From Niallia nealsonii (GTDB lineage: Bacteria > Bacillota > Bacilli > Bacillales > Cytobacillaceae), in the NCBI RefSeq assembly GCF_002835805.1, contig NZ_PISE01000022.1, positions 62,001-126,000 of the forward strand: 64,000 nt of DNA. Reading direction: 5' to 3'. Within the stretch, counting starts at the first letter, position 1. The number at the start of each line of letters is the position of its first letter. The notes under the pieces were generated by a model. The model was not told where the DNA came from, did no database searches, and saw only the letters and a program-made list of their open reading frames with translations. Of the stretch, positions 19,402 to 27,802 are shown piece by piece. Made by a program: the position numbers and the translations under genes.

Positions 19402-19544
19402 AGTGAAACTTCAATAAGTGTGGGGTTTCATCCCCACTTATTGTTAGTTGAACCAATCGGGCTTTTAGGAGCAGTTAGCCCACACCTAGATTTCTCCTGC
19501 CCCCTTATAATTTTGAGATGGGGGCTTCGTTAATGCGGGATAAA
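19398..19544 (-). repeat. TTTAT/TTTCAC-ended short repeat, copy C
   Basis: Read on the minus strand it runs TTTATCCCGCATTAAC ... GAGAAATCTAGGTG ... GATTGGTTCAACTAACAAT ... hairpin ... TTGAAGTTTCACTCTAT. It has a strong terminal hairpin, CAATAAGTGTGGGG with CCCCACTTATTG (19412-19442). Its TTTCAC end overlaps the aroD stop codon. Confidence 0.8.
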
Positions 19545-19553
19545 AGAGGAAAG

Positions 19554-19590
19554 GCCAGAACAGGCATAAGGTAGTCGGTTCTGGTTTTTC
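19554..19590 (+). terminator. Terminator after the aroK-aroD region
   Basis: CCAGAAC (19555-19561) pairs with GTTCTGG (19578-19584), followed by TTTTTC. It lies just before the aldehyde dehydrogenase ribosome binding site. Confidence 0.65.
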
Positions 19591-19622
19591 TCTATTTAAC
19601 ATTTCGGAAAGGAGTGAATGAA

Positions 19623-21023
19623 TTGCAGAATAAATTAACAAATGCTGATGTTGAACAACTAGTAAAAGAGCATCAGCAATTTTTTTATACAAAAGCAACG
19701 AGGTCACTTGATTTTCGTTTGCAGCAATTACTTAAACTAAAGGGAAAAATCAAAGAGTATGAGGAACAAATAATCGCTGCATTACAAAAAGATTTAGGAA
19801 AACATCCATTTGAAAGCTATACAACGGAAATTGGTTTTGTTTTAAGCAGTATTACATATACAATGAAGCATTTAAAAAAATGGACAAAACAAAAAAAGGT
19901 AAAAACTCCTTTTACTTTGTTTCCAGCCAAAAGCTATATACGTTATGAACCATTAGGAACAATTCTGATTATAGGCCCATTTAATTATCCTTTTCAGCTA
20001 GTAGTTGAACCATTAATTGGAGCCATTGCTGCGGGAAATGGGGCTGTCATTAAACCATCAGAAATGACTCCATCTGTTTCCGCAGTTATTACAAAAATTA
20101 TTCAGGCTACTTTTGATTCTGCATATATTCGGTCGATAGAAGGTGGAGTTTCTGCTACTGCTGCACTTCTTGAAGGGAAATTTGATTATATCTTTTTTAC
20201 AGGCAGTGAGAGGGTTGGAAAAATAGTGATGGAAGCAGCTGCGAAAAACCTTACTCCCATCACGCTTGAATTGGGAGGGAAAAGTCCTGCAATAGTAGAT
20301 GAGACAGCGGATATTGCTATCGCTGCTCAAAGAATTATTTGGGGGAAAACGGTAAACGCTGGGCAAACTTGTGTTGCACCAGATTATGTAGTAGTGCATG
20401 AAACAGTAAAAGATCAGCTCATTCAAGAAATGAAATTAACATTGCACTCTTTTTATGGAGATTCTTTAAAAACAAAAGAAGACTTTGGACGGATTGTGAA
20501 TGATAAACATTTTTTAAGATTGCAAAATATATTGCAGAGGGAACAAGAAAATAAAACGATTATTCATGGGGGAATAACTCATGAGAATAGCCGTTTTATT
20601 GGACCAACCTTGATTCATGGGAAATGGGATTCTCCTTCAATGGAAGAAGAAATATTTGGACCAATCTTGCCGATTATTACTTATACAGATATACATAAAG
20701 TGCCTGCTTCCATAAATGAATTTTCTAAACCATTAGCTTTATATCTATTTACTGCAGATGCAAAAGTAGAAGAAACGATCCTAGATGAAATATCATCTGG
20801 CGGTGTAAGCATCAATGATACAATTACTCATTTGGCAAATCCAGAACTGCCTTTTGGCGGTGTCGGACATTCTGGAATGGGAGCATATCATGGCAAGTAT
20901 AGCTTTTTTACTTTTTCTCATCAAAGAAGTGTATTGAAAAAAAGCAATAGAATAAATACGACAATACTGCAGCCTCCTTATACGGAAAAGAAGTTAAACA
21001 TTATACGAAAACTATTAAAGTGA
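19623..21023 (+). CDS. Aldehyde dehydrogenase (class 3-like, YwdH type)
   Basis: 466-residue NAD(P)-dependent aldehyde dehydrogenase of the short ALDH3 type. Catalytic Glu is in LELGGKSPAIVDE (about residue 213) and catalytic Cys in NAGQTCVAPDY (about 248). The cofactor region IIGPFNYPFQLV and C-terminal SFFTFSHQRSVL fit this class, which oxidises medium- and long-chain or aromatic aldehydes. TTG 19623 is chosen because GGAG lies eight bases upstream; the GTG at 19614 overlaps it. Hydrophobic C-terminal anchors known in some ALDH3 proteins are not seen. It stands between the aro genes and the nitric oxide synthase, with no proven link to either. Confidence 0.85.
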   Translation: MQNKLTNADVEQLVKEHQQFFYTKATRSLDFRLQQLLKLKGKIKEYEEQIIAALQKDLGKHPFESYTTEIGFVLSSITYTMKHLKKWTKQKKVKTPFTLFPAKSYIRYEPLGTILIIGPFNYPFQLVVEPLIGAIAAGNGAVIKPSEMTPSVSAVITKIIQATFDSAYIRSIEGGVSATAALLEGKFDYIFFTGSERVGKIVMEAAAKNLTPITLELGGKSPAIVDETADIAIAAQRIIWGKTVNAGQTCVAPDYVVVHETVKDQLIQEMKLTLHSFYGDSLKTKEDFGRIVNDKHFLRLQNILQREQENKTIIHGGITHENSRFIGPTLIHGKWDSPSMEEEIFGPILPIITYTDIHKVPASINEFSKPLALYLFTADAKVEETILDEISSGGVSINDTITHLANPELPFGGVGHSGMGAYHGKYSFFTFSHQRSVLKKSNRINTTILQPPYTEKKLNIIRKLLK

Positions 21024-21091
21024 ACGTCTATTATTTTTCCTTCAAATAAGCTTATGATAGGATAATTCTATCTCAATAGGGAGGATTTTTT

Positions 21092-22177
21092 TTGAATAGC
21101 AAACAAGGTATCATTCATGAAGCGACAGCATTTATTAAGGAATGCTACAAAGAATTAAATAAAAAGGAACAGCAAATAGAAGAGCGTTTAAAAGAAATTG
21201 AAAAAGAAATAAAAAATCAAGGACACTATGTCCATACAAAAGAAGAGCTGGCATATGGAGCGAAAATGGCTTGGCGCAATAATAATCGCTGTATTGGAAG
21301 ATTGTTTTGGGATACGCTGCATGTAATAGATAAACGGGAAGTAGCTACAATTGCAGATATTAAAGAGGCTTTGTTAGAACATATTGAATATGCAACAAAT
21401 GGCGGGAAAATTAAACCAACCATTACCATCTTTCCTCCATCAACAGAGCAAACAAACATTCGAATTTTAAATCATCAATTAATCAGATATGCGGGATATG
21501 AAACAAAAAATGGCATAGTTGGAGATCCAGATTCGCTAAACTTTACTAAGTATTGTCAAGAGTTAGGCTGGAGGGGGCAAGGCACTTATTTTGATGTACT
21601 CCCATTAGTAGTCCAAATAAATGAGGATAAACCACAATGGTTTGCTATTCCAGAAAAGTTAATCTTAGAAATTCCTATCCGTCATCCGGAAATTCCAGCA
21701 TTCCAAGATTTACAGCTGAAATGGTATGCTGTTCCAATTATTTCAAATATGCGCCTAGAGATAGGGGGCATTCATTATACGGCAGCTCCATTTAATGGCT
21801 GGTATATGGGAACGGAAATTGGGGCGAGAAATTTTGCAGATGATAATCGTTATAATATGCTTCCTAAGATAGCTTCGATGATGGAATTGAATCAGCGGAA
21901 AAATGCATCACTTTGGAAGGATAAAGCATTAGTAGAATTAAATATTGCTGTATTGCACTCTTTTCAAGAGGATGGTGTAGCAATAGTAGATCATCACACT
22001 GCAGCACAGCAGTTTAAAATATTTAAGCAAAAAGAAGAAAGTAAGGGGAGAGATATTACCGGGAATTGGGCCTGGCTTATTCCGCCAATGTCTCCAGCTG
22101 CTACACATATTTTTCATAAACGATACAATAATGAAACAAAATGGCCTAATTTTTTTAATCAGAACCCCCTTTTTTAA
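21092..22177 (+). CDS. nos: Bacterial nitric oxide synthase, oxygenase domain
   Basis: 361 residues, the usual length of stand-alone bacterial NOS. The haem-ligand Cys is in WRNNNRCIGRLFW (about residue 67); conserved GWRGQGTYFDVLPLVVQ, the substrate-site Glu in GWYMGTEIGARNFAD and C-terminal GNWAWLIPPMSPA are all present. It makes nitric oxide from arginine using a tetrahydropterin or tetrahydrofolate cofactor, borrowing electrons from cellular flavodoxin reductases because it has no reductase domain. Known roles in Bacillus are protection from oxidative stress and antibiotics. TTG 21092 follows GGGAGG. It is separated from the upstream dehydrogenase by 68 bases. Confidence 0.97.
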   Translation: MNSKQGIIHEATAFIKECYKELNKKEQQIEERLKEIEKEIKNQGHYVHTKEELAYGAKMAWRNNNRCIGRLFWDTLHVIDKREVATIADIKEALLEHIEYATNGGKIKPTITIFPPSTEQTNIRILNHQLIRYAGYETKNGIVGDPDSLNFTKYCQELGWRGQGTYFDVLPLVVQINEDKPQWFAIPEKLILEIPIRHPEIPAFQDLQLKWYAVPIISNMRLEIGGIHYTAAPFNGWYMGTEIGARNFADDNRYNMLPKIASMMELNQRKNASLWKDKALVELNIAVLHSFQEDGVAIVDHHTAAQQFKIFKQKEESKGRDITGNWAWLIPPMSPAATHIFHKRYNNETKWPNFFNQNPLF

Positions 22178-22185
22178 ATGAAATT

Positions 22186-22217
22186 AGCACTATTTCAAAA
22201 ATTATTGGAATAGTGCT
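22186..22217 (+). terminator. Hairpin after nos
   Basis: AGCACTATTTC pairs with GGAATAGTGCT (11 bp with one G-U). There is no T-run, so it may be a weak terminator or a structured leader for the following transcript. A 15-codon frame with its own ribosome binding site (GTG 22242) follows it. Confidence 0.5.
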
Positions 22218-22521
22218 GGAAAATATGTAAGGAGATAAACGGTGAATTATCCTCAAATTAATACTATAATGCCAAAGACCTCTTTATAGAAATCCCCATT
22301 ACCATGCATGTCTAAATCAGGAAAGATCCTGAATGTTATTTTTGCTTGTTCTTAATCTGTTCCAACTCCTTTTCTTAGTCATATATATCATAATTTTTAT
22401 TGGAGAAGGAGAAATCTATCCCTTCCATGCTTATCGGAATTCATCCTCTCTTCTTATAGAAAATGAGAATAAAATATATAATAAAGGAAAAATTAAGAGG
22501 AAAAAAAGGCAGGTGTTTTTG

Positions 22522-23145
22522 GTGGAAATCAGTAAGGTGGAACTGCCGGAAGCAATAAGAGACATGTTGAAAATCCAGGTAAATCAATTATTAGAGCGAA
22601 TGCTTGCATTAGAAAAAATGATAGAAGAGTCTAGCTGTTGTATATTAAATGATTTTGAAGAGATAAATGTTATTTTTGGAATAATTCATGCAACGGCAGC
22701 AAGCCATTATTTAAAAACATACCTTCGCACTTTTACAAATGAAGTTGACATATTAACGGTAGCGGTACAGCATTTATCAAATCGGCGGCATGGTGCGTTA
22801 ATTGCTATTAAAAGACAAGCTAATGTCGAAGCTTTTATCCATTCAGGTGTTCCCATTTATGCAAAACTATCATATTCACTGATAGAAGCCATTTTTTACA
22901 ATGGAAATCCCCTTCATGATGGGGGTGTATTAATTGACCAAAATACGATTGTTTCAGCAGGAAATATTTTTCCAACATCCAAGCAATATAGAGGGGAACA
23001 AAAATTAGGAACACGACATCGGGCGGCGATTGGGTTAAGTGAACAAACAGATGCACTTGTGCTTGTTGTCTCAGAAGAAACTGGACGAATTTCTTTTGCA
23101 GTTAATGGAAAGTTATATCCAGTTCATCCACATGGGTTAGTTTAA
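22522..23145 (+). CDS. cdaS: Diadenylate cyclase CdaS (sporulation type)
   Basis: 207 residues from GTG 22522, exactly the length of B. subtilis CdaS. An N-terminal two-helix autoinhibitory region (about residues 1-60) is followed by a DAC domain with LHDGGVLI (about 133-140) and GTRHRAAIG (about 163-171). The common DGA motif is DGG here. It condenses two ATP to c-di-AMP; CdaS is the forespore-expressed cyclase needed for germination. The GTG follows AGGCAGGTG. The frame stays open 63 codons further upstream to ATG 22333, which would add a hydrophobic segment; see findings. Confidence 0.9.
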   Translation: MEISKVELPEAIRDMLKIQVNQLLERMLALEKMIEESSCCILNDFEEINVIFGIIHATAASHYLKTYLRTFTNEVDILTVAVQHLSNRRHGALIAIKRQANVEAFIHSGVPIYAKLSYSLIEAIFYNGNPLHDGGVLIDQNTIVSAGNIFPTSKQYRGEQKLGTRHRAAIGLSEQTDALVLVVSEETGRISFAVNGKLYPVHPHGLV

Positions 23146-23248
23146 TTCCTTCTATAATAAAAGAGCAGTTTCTCTTTTATGTGGTAAAACTGGATATAGC
23201 CTTTATTTAAAATGGTATCTATATATAATAGAAAGAAACAAAAAAATG

Positions 23249-24586
23249 TTAGTCAGAGGAAGTTTGTAAAGATGCCTCCAACAGAAGATCGGCAATATGA
23301 ACAGCACGAACTTTATCTGTTAATCCTTCCCGTTCAATTCCCAATTTCATTTGCAGCAAACAGCCAGGATTTGCTGTTACTATTGTCTTCGCTTCCGTTT
23401 GTTTCGTTGCTTTCATTTTACTATCTAGAATCTTCATGGACATTTCTGATTCTACAATATTATATATCCCGGCAGAACCGCAGCAGCTGTCTGCATTTTT
23501 CATTTCGCGATACTCTATGTTACCTATTGCCTTTATTAATGTTCGAGGATCAGAGGATGTTTTCATCACATTGCGCAAATGACAAGAATCTTGATAGGTA
23601 ATTACTTGATGAGGCAGGTGCAAATGTACTTTTTTATGGAACTGCAAGTCCACTAAAATACTGGATATATCTTTTAATTTAGCAGTGAATTTTTTTGCTC
23701 GTTCCACCCATTCGGGTTCGTCTTTTAAAAGATGGTCATAATCAATTAAAAAGGCACCGCAGCCACCGGCATTTGTAATAATATAATCTGCTTCAAGAGA
23801 TTCAAATGCCGTAATGTTTTGTTTTGCTAATTTTTTTGCAGTGTTTTTTTCCCCGCTATGTCCATGAAGAGCCCCGCAGCATGCTTGTTCTGATGGAATA
23901 ATGATTTCACATCCAGCAAGTTGTAGCAACTTTAATGTTGCATCATTTGTTTTCATAAACATCGTATCCATTAAGCAGCCTGAAAAGAAGGCTACCCGTT
24001 TTTTCGTTTCAACATGTGCTAAAAGGTGGGTTGGGCGATTTTTCATTTCTTTTTTTGTTGGAATGGCTGGAAGAACTTTTTCCATAGAAGAGAGACTATC
24101 TGGCAAAAGCTTTAGCATTCCTGTTGTATGAACAATAGTCTGAAGTCCTGATCGCTGATAAAAGCCAATTAGTCCTGTTAATGACTGCATTCGGTTTTTA
24201 TATGGGAATAGTCCATCAAATACCACTTTGCGAACCGTTCTTACTGGAAGAGAATGTTTTTTGTTTTGATTAATAATATCACGAACATCTTCCAAAAGAT
24301 GACCATAATTGACTCCAGATGGACAAACTGGTTCGCAAGCTCTACAGCCTAAACACATATTAAGAGAACGCTCTACATCTTCATCCGGTTCTATCAGACC
24401 ATCTGCTACCGCCTTCATAATAGCCAATCTTCCACGAGGAGAATGGGCTTCCTGGTAACCAGATTCAATATATGTAGGGCAAGTAGGGAGACAAAAACCA
24501 CAACGCATACAGTTGAGAAGATCATCTTCACTAAGCCGTTCTTTAAACTGCTCTTGAATCACTTTTTGTTCTTTTATCGTTATCAT
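23249..24586 (-). CDS. glcF: Glycolate oxidase iron-sulfur subunit GlcF
   Basis: 445 residues. Two N-terminal 4Fe-4S ferredoxin motifs (CMRCGFCLPTCP near residue 25 and CLGCRACEPVCP near 75) are followed by two CCG domains, each with a CCG motif (CCGALHGH and CCGSAGIY). With GlcD it oxidises glycolate to glyoxylate, passing electrons to the quinone pool; no separate GlcE gene is present, as in B. subtilis YsfCD. Its ATG overlaps the glcD stop codon (ATGA), indicating translational coupling. A CdaR-type regulator follows upstream in the same orientation. Confidence 0.9.
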   Translation of the reverse strand: MITIKEQKVIQEQFKERLSEDDLLNCMRCGFCLPTCPTYIESGYQEAHSPRGRLAIMKAVADGLIEPDEDVERSLNMCLGCRACEPVCPSGVNYGHLLEDVRDIINQNKKHSLPVRTVRKVVFDGLFPYKNRMQSLTGLIGFYQRSGLQTIVHTTGMLKLLPDSLSSMEKVLPAIPTKKEMKNRPTHLLAHVETKKRVAFFSGCLMDTMFMKTNDATLKLLQLAGCEIIIPSEQACCGALHGHSGEKNTAKKLAKQNITAFESLEADYIITNAGGCGAFLIDYDHLLKDEPEWVERAKKFTAKLKDISSILVDLQFHKKVHLHLPHQVITYQDSCHLRNVMKTSSDPRTLIKAIGNIEYREMKNADSCCGSAGIYNIVESEMSMKILDSKMKATKQTEAKTIVTANPGCLLQMKLGIEREGLTDKVRAVHIADLLLEASLQTSSD

Positions 24587-25995
24587 TTTTCCACCACCAC
24601 CCGTTTTCTGGTATCTTTCGCAAAAATTTTTCCAGGGTTCATAATGTTATTTGGATCAAATGCCTGCTTCATTGCTTTCATTGCCGCAATTCCCGCTTCT
24701 CCAAGTTTCAAATGAAGATAAGGTGCTTTCATCATGCCAACACCATGTTCCCCTGTAATGGTTCCACCTAATTCCACTGCTTTTTGAAAAATTTCCGCAA
24801 AAGCTTGTTCGACCCTCTCAATTTCCTCATGATTACGTACATCTGTTGTACATGTTGGATGAAGATTACCATCTCCTGCATGACCAAATGTGCATATATC
24901 CAGGCTGTATTTTTCAGCGATTTCATTTATTGCTGTAACCATTTGGGCGATTTCAGAACGAGGCACGGTGGCATCTTCTAAAATAGTAGTAGGCTTTAAT
25001 CTTGCTAAAGCTGACAAAGCGGAACGGCGTGCTGTGCGCAGATTTTCTGCTTCCTCTTCAGATTGTGCTACTTGGACGGAGATAGCTTTCTCTGCTTTAC
25101 AAATTTCTGCCATTTTCTTCATATCTTGTTCCACTACTTCTAGCGGACCATCTTGTTCAATAAGGAGGACTGCTTTCACATCTGTCGGCAGACCGATTTG
25201 TGCAAAATCTTCTACTACTTTTAATGTTGGCTGATCTAAAAATTCTAGTGTGGTTGGAATGATTTTATTGGCAATAATTTTGGAAACACTTCTTGCAGCT
25301 GCCTCTAAGTCTTGGTAAAGTGCAAGCATGGTTTTTTTTGTTTCTGGCATTGGGATAAGCTTTAATATTGCTTTTGTTATAATGCCAAGGGTCCCTTCAG
25401 AGCCAACAAATAGGCGTGTTAAATCATAGCCAGCTACATCTTTAGCAAGTTTTCCTCCAGTTTGAATGATATCTCCATTTGGAAGAACAATTTCTAATGC
25501 AATAACATAATCTCGAGTGACACCGTATTTAAGGCCTCTTAAGCCTCCGGAATTTTCATTAATATTGCCGCCAATTGTTGATATTTTCATAGAACTTGGA
25601 TCAGGAGGATAAAACAGCCTCTTCTTTTCCACTGCTGCAATCATATCCAATGTAATAACGCCAGGTTCGACTGTTACTGTTAAATTTTCTTCATCAATTT
25701 CTAAAATAGAATTCATATGTTTAAAAAGAAGGACAATTCCCCCTTCTGTTGGACATGTCCCTGCACAAAGGTTTGTTCCAGAGCCTCTTGGCACAATCGG
25801 AATTTTATAGTTATTGCATATTTTTATAATTTCCGATATTTCTGCTGTATTTTTTGGTGCAATAACCGCGTCTGGCATCGATTGATATTGTGGTGTTGCA
25901 TCATATGAATAAACAAGGCGGCCAACTTTTGAGTCATCATAATTTTCAGCATCAACTATATTACAAAATAATGCTTTTATTTCCTTAGTTATCAA
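24583..25995 (-). CDS. glcD: Glycolate oxidase FAD-linked subunit GlcD
   Basis: 470 residues from TTG 25995, the same length as B. subtilis GlcD (YsfC). An FAD-binding type 4 domain with VPRGSGTNLCAG (about residue 66) and a C-terminal FAD-oxidase domain with TFGHAGDGNLHP and TGEHGVG motifs (about 375-430) mark the GlcD/D-lactate dehydrogenase family. The TTG is seven bases after GGGGGGA; the longer frame to GTG 26049 has no ribosome binding site. It supplies the substrate-oxidising subunit for GlcF, whose gene overlaps it by four bases. Glycolate versus D-lactate specificity is inferred from gene order. Confidence 0.88.
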   Translation of the reverse strand: MITKEIKALFCNIVDAENYDDSKVGRLVYSYDATPQYQSMPDAVIAPKNTAEISEIIKICNNYKIPIVPRGSGTNLCAGTCPTEGGIVLLFKHMNSILEIDEENLTVTVEPGVITLDMIAAVEKKRLFYPPDPSSMKISTIGGNINENSGGLRGLKYGVTRDYVIALEIVLPNGDIIQTGGKLAKDVAGYDLTRLFVGSEGTLGIITKAILKLIPMPETKKTMLALYQDLEAAARSVSKIIANKIIPTTLEFLDQPTLKVVEDFAQIGLPTDVKAVLLIEQDGPLEVVEQDMKKMAEICKAEKAISVQVAQSEEEAENLRTARRSALSALARLKPTTILEDATVPRSEIAQMVTAINEIAEKYSLDICTFGHAGDGNLHPTCTTDVRNHEEIERVEQAFAEIFQKAVELGGTITGEHGVGMMKAPYLHLKLGEAGIAAMKAMKQAFDPNNIMNPGKIFAKDTRKRVVVEK

Positions 25996-26118
25996 TGTAT
26001 CATCCCCCCATTTATTAGGATGAAAAACAAAATCCGTAATCTTTCCCACCCATTTGTATTAATAATAAAAAACAGAAGGGTGTTTGACTATAGATAAACA
26101 ACTGAAATTTAAACGGTT

Positions 26119-27243
26119 TCATTTAGTCTTTTTTAGATAATCATCCAAAAATTGAATAGCAAGATAAAGAGTAGTCAAATCTTGAAAGTCTTTTGGATTC
26201 AGTTTTGTCAGTTCTTCTATACGTTTTAGGCGATAATGGAGGGTATTGATATGAATATGCAGTTTTCGTGCTGTTTGTTTAAAAGATTGATTTTTCGATA
26301 AAAATGTCTGCAATGTAGAAAGCAGTTCAGCATCTTTTATTATATTTTTAATTGTGCGGTTAACGAATTCTATACGTGTTTCTTTTTTGATCTCTTGCAA
26401 ACACATTTCAAGAAGCAATTGATCATCAAATATAATAGAAGTTGTCTTTTGTGCGACAATTAAAGCACGCTCAGCTTGCTTAAAAGATGGACAAACCTGT
26501 TTGGGGGAACAGGTTTGTCCAATCCCAAATGATGTATGTAAGGCGTATTTCTCTTGCAGATATGTTTGCAGCTGCTCTAGGAAATGCAATATACGCTCCT
26601 TGTTATCCTTTTTATTTATTGCATGAAGCAAAACAAAATGTTGATTTCCCCAGCGAACAAAAATATCGTTAGCAGTCATTTTGAATGTTTGTTGTATATC
26701 TTGCAAAATATTAGTTTGCATTAAATCCTTTTTACTGCTTAAATAATGGCAAATAATTACTTGTCTGTTTATATGTAAATCAATGCCTAATAATTCAGCT
26801 TGATTTTGAAAAGTTTCGGACCAGTCTTTCGGTTGAATCCAATCAAAAACGAAGGCCTCTAATGTACGGGCTTCTCTTTCTAATTGTTCTGAGTAGTAAC
26901 TTTCTTTAACAAGCAATTCGGTCATTTTTTGGATGATTTCTCCATATGGAGACACATTTCTAGGATCTCCTGTTATGCCAATTACACCAATAATTTGCTG
27001 CCTAAAAAAAACAGGCAGGTTAATCCCTGATTTAACTCCTTTTAATATCTTCTGATCTTCCTTTGTAATGGTAATTTTTGTTTGTTTATGTGAACAAATA
27101 AGGGCTCCTTCATGGAAAGCACCAACTCGACTGTCGTTGGTGCTTGCAATGATTATCCCATTTACATCTGTAATAATGAGATCTTCATTTAAGCATTTTT
27201 TAACTTCTAAAATAATGTTTTTTGCTAAAAGTGATTGCAACAT
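26119..27243 (-). CDS. CdaR-family transcriptional regulator of the glycolate operon
   Basis: 374 residues. The N-terminal diacid-recognition domain (about 1-135, with DVNGIIIASTND and VIGITGDP) senses small organic acids; a GGDEF-like middle region follows, and the C-terminus (about 320-365) is a PucR-type helix-turn-helix (SFKQTARKLHIHINTLHYRLKRI). It lies directly upstream of glcDF in the same orientation, as YsfB does in B. subtilis, so it is the probable activator of glycolate oxidation. ATG 27243 follows AGGAAAG. Transcription from a separate promoter for glcD in the 120-base gap is possible. Confidence 0.88.
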   Translation of the reverse strand: MLQSLLAKNIILEVKKCLNEDLIITDVNGIIIASTNDSRVGAFHEGALICSHKQTKITITKEDQKILKGVKSGINLPVFFRQQIIGVIGITGDPRNVSPYGEIIQKMTELLVKESYYSEQLEREARTLEAFVFDWIQPKDWSETFQNQAELLGIDLHINRQVIICHYLSSKKDLMQTNILQDIQQTFKMTANDIFVRWGNQHFVLLHAINKKDNKERILHFLEQLQTYLQEKYALHTSFGIGQTCSPKQVCPSFKQAERALIVAQKTTSIIFDDQLLLEMCLQEIKKETRIEFVNRTIKNIIKDAELLSTLQTFLSKNQSFKQTARKLHIHINTLHYRLKRIEELTKLNPKDFQDLTTLYLAIQFLDDYLKKTK

Positions 27244-27802
27244 TATCCATACTTCCTTTCCTGATCGCTTCCGTGTTTTGCAAATGGTTCTTTAAAAGCA
27301 TCTATTACTATATCGACATTTGCTTCATCATTAGAATGCCACAGTATAAGATATGTTTTTTATTTGCTTCAATAGGCTCTATATTATATATAGAATAAAC
27401 ATAGATTATCTTTTATTATATAGTTAAAAAGGCGGAGGCAAAGAAAAAAGATAAATAGAGTGAATATTGATATTTTTTATTTTGATATTTCTTTTTCATT
27501 TATTAATATTGTGGAAAGATAGAAAAGCTTTATCGAAAATATTAGTAGACAAATCCCTTTACAGTGCGTGTTTTCTGTATAATGGCAACGAAGGTAATGG
27601 GATAAAAAAATGATATAAAAATAATAATTTTAATGGAAAAATAAAGAAAATAAATAGTTATTATACCCATATTTTACTGATTATATAGTTTGAATTTTCT
27701 GTAAATATAGTAATTTTAAGCTAAATGACTTAGTAATTTAATAGAATTGTAATATACACCCTCTTTACTTGTGTTATAAAGGATACAGAAAGGGGTTTTT
27801 AG
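27244..27802. other. Long intergenic region between divergent genes
   Basis: About 560 very AT-rich bases between the glycolate regulator and the 3D-domain protein. A TATAAT at about 27578 with a weak upstream hexamer, and TTTACT ... TATAAA close to the second gene, are possible promoters. No gene, repeat copy or structured RNA is apparent. Confidence 0.4.

Noticed and set aside
22242-22289. 15-codon frame (GTG) after AAGGAGATAAAC between nos and cdaS
   Set aside because: Too short to support as a gene or leader peptide without conservation or a regulatory codon run.
22333-22521. Upstream extension of cdaS as the annotated start
   Set aside because: The 207-residue form from GTG 22522 fits the family length and has a better ribosome binding site; the extension is reported only as a finding.
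27690-27790. WalR-type box upstream of the 3D-domain gene
   Set aside because: TGTAAA occurs once, but the required second half-site five bases later is missing.
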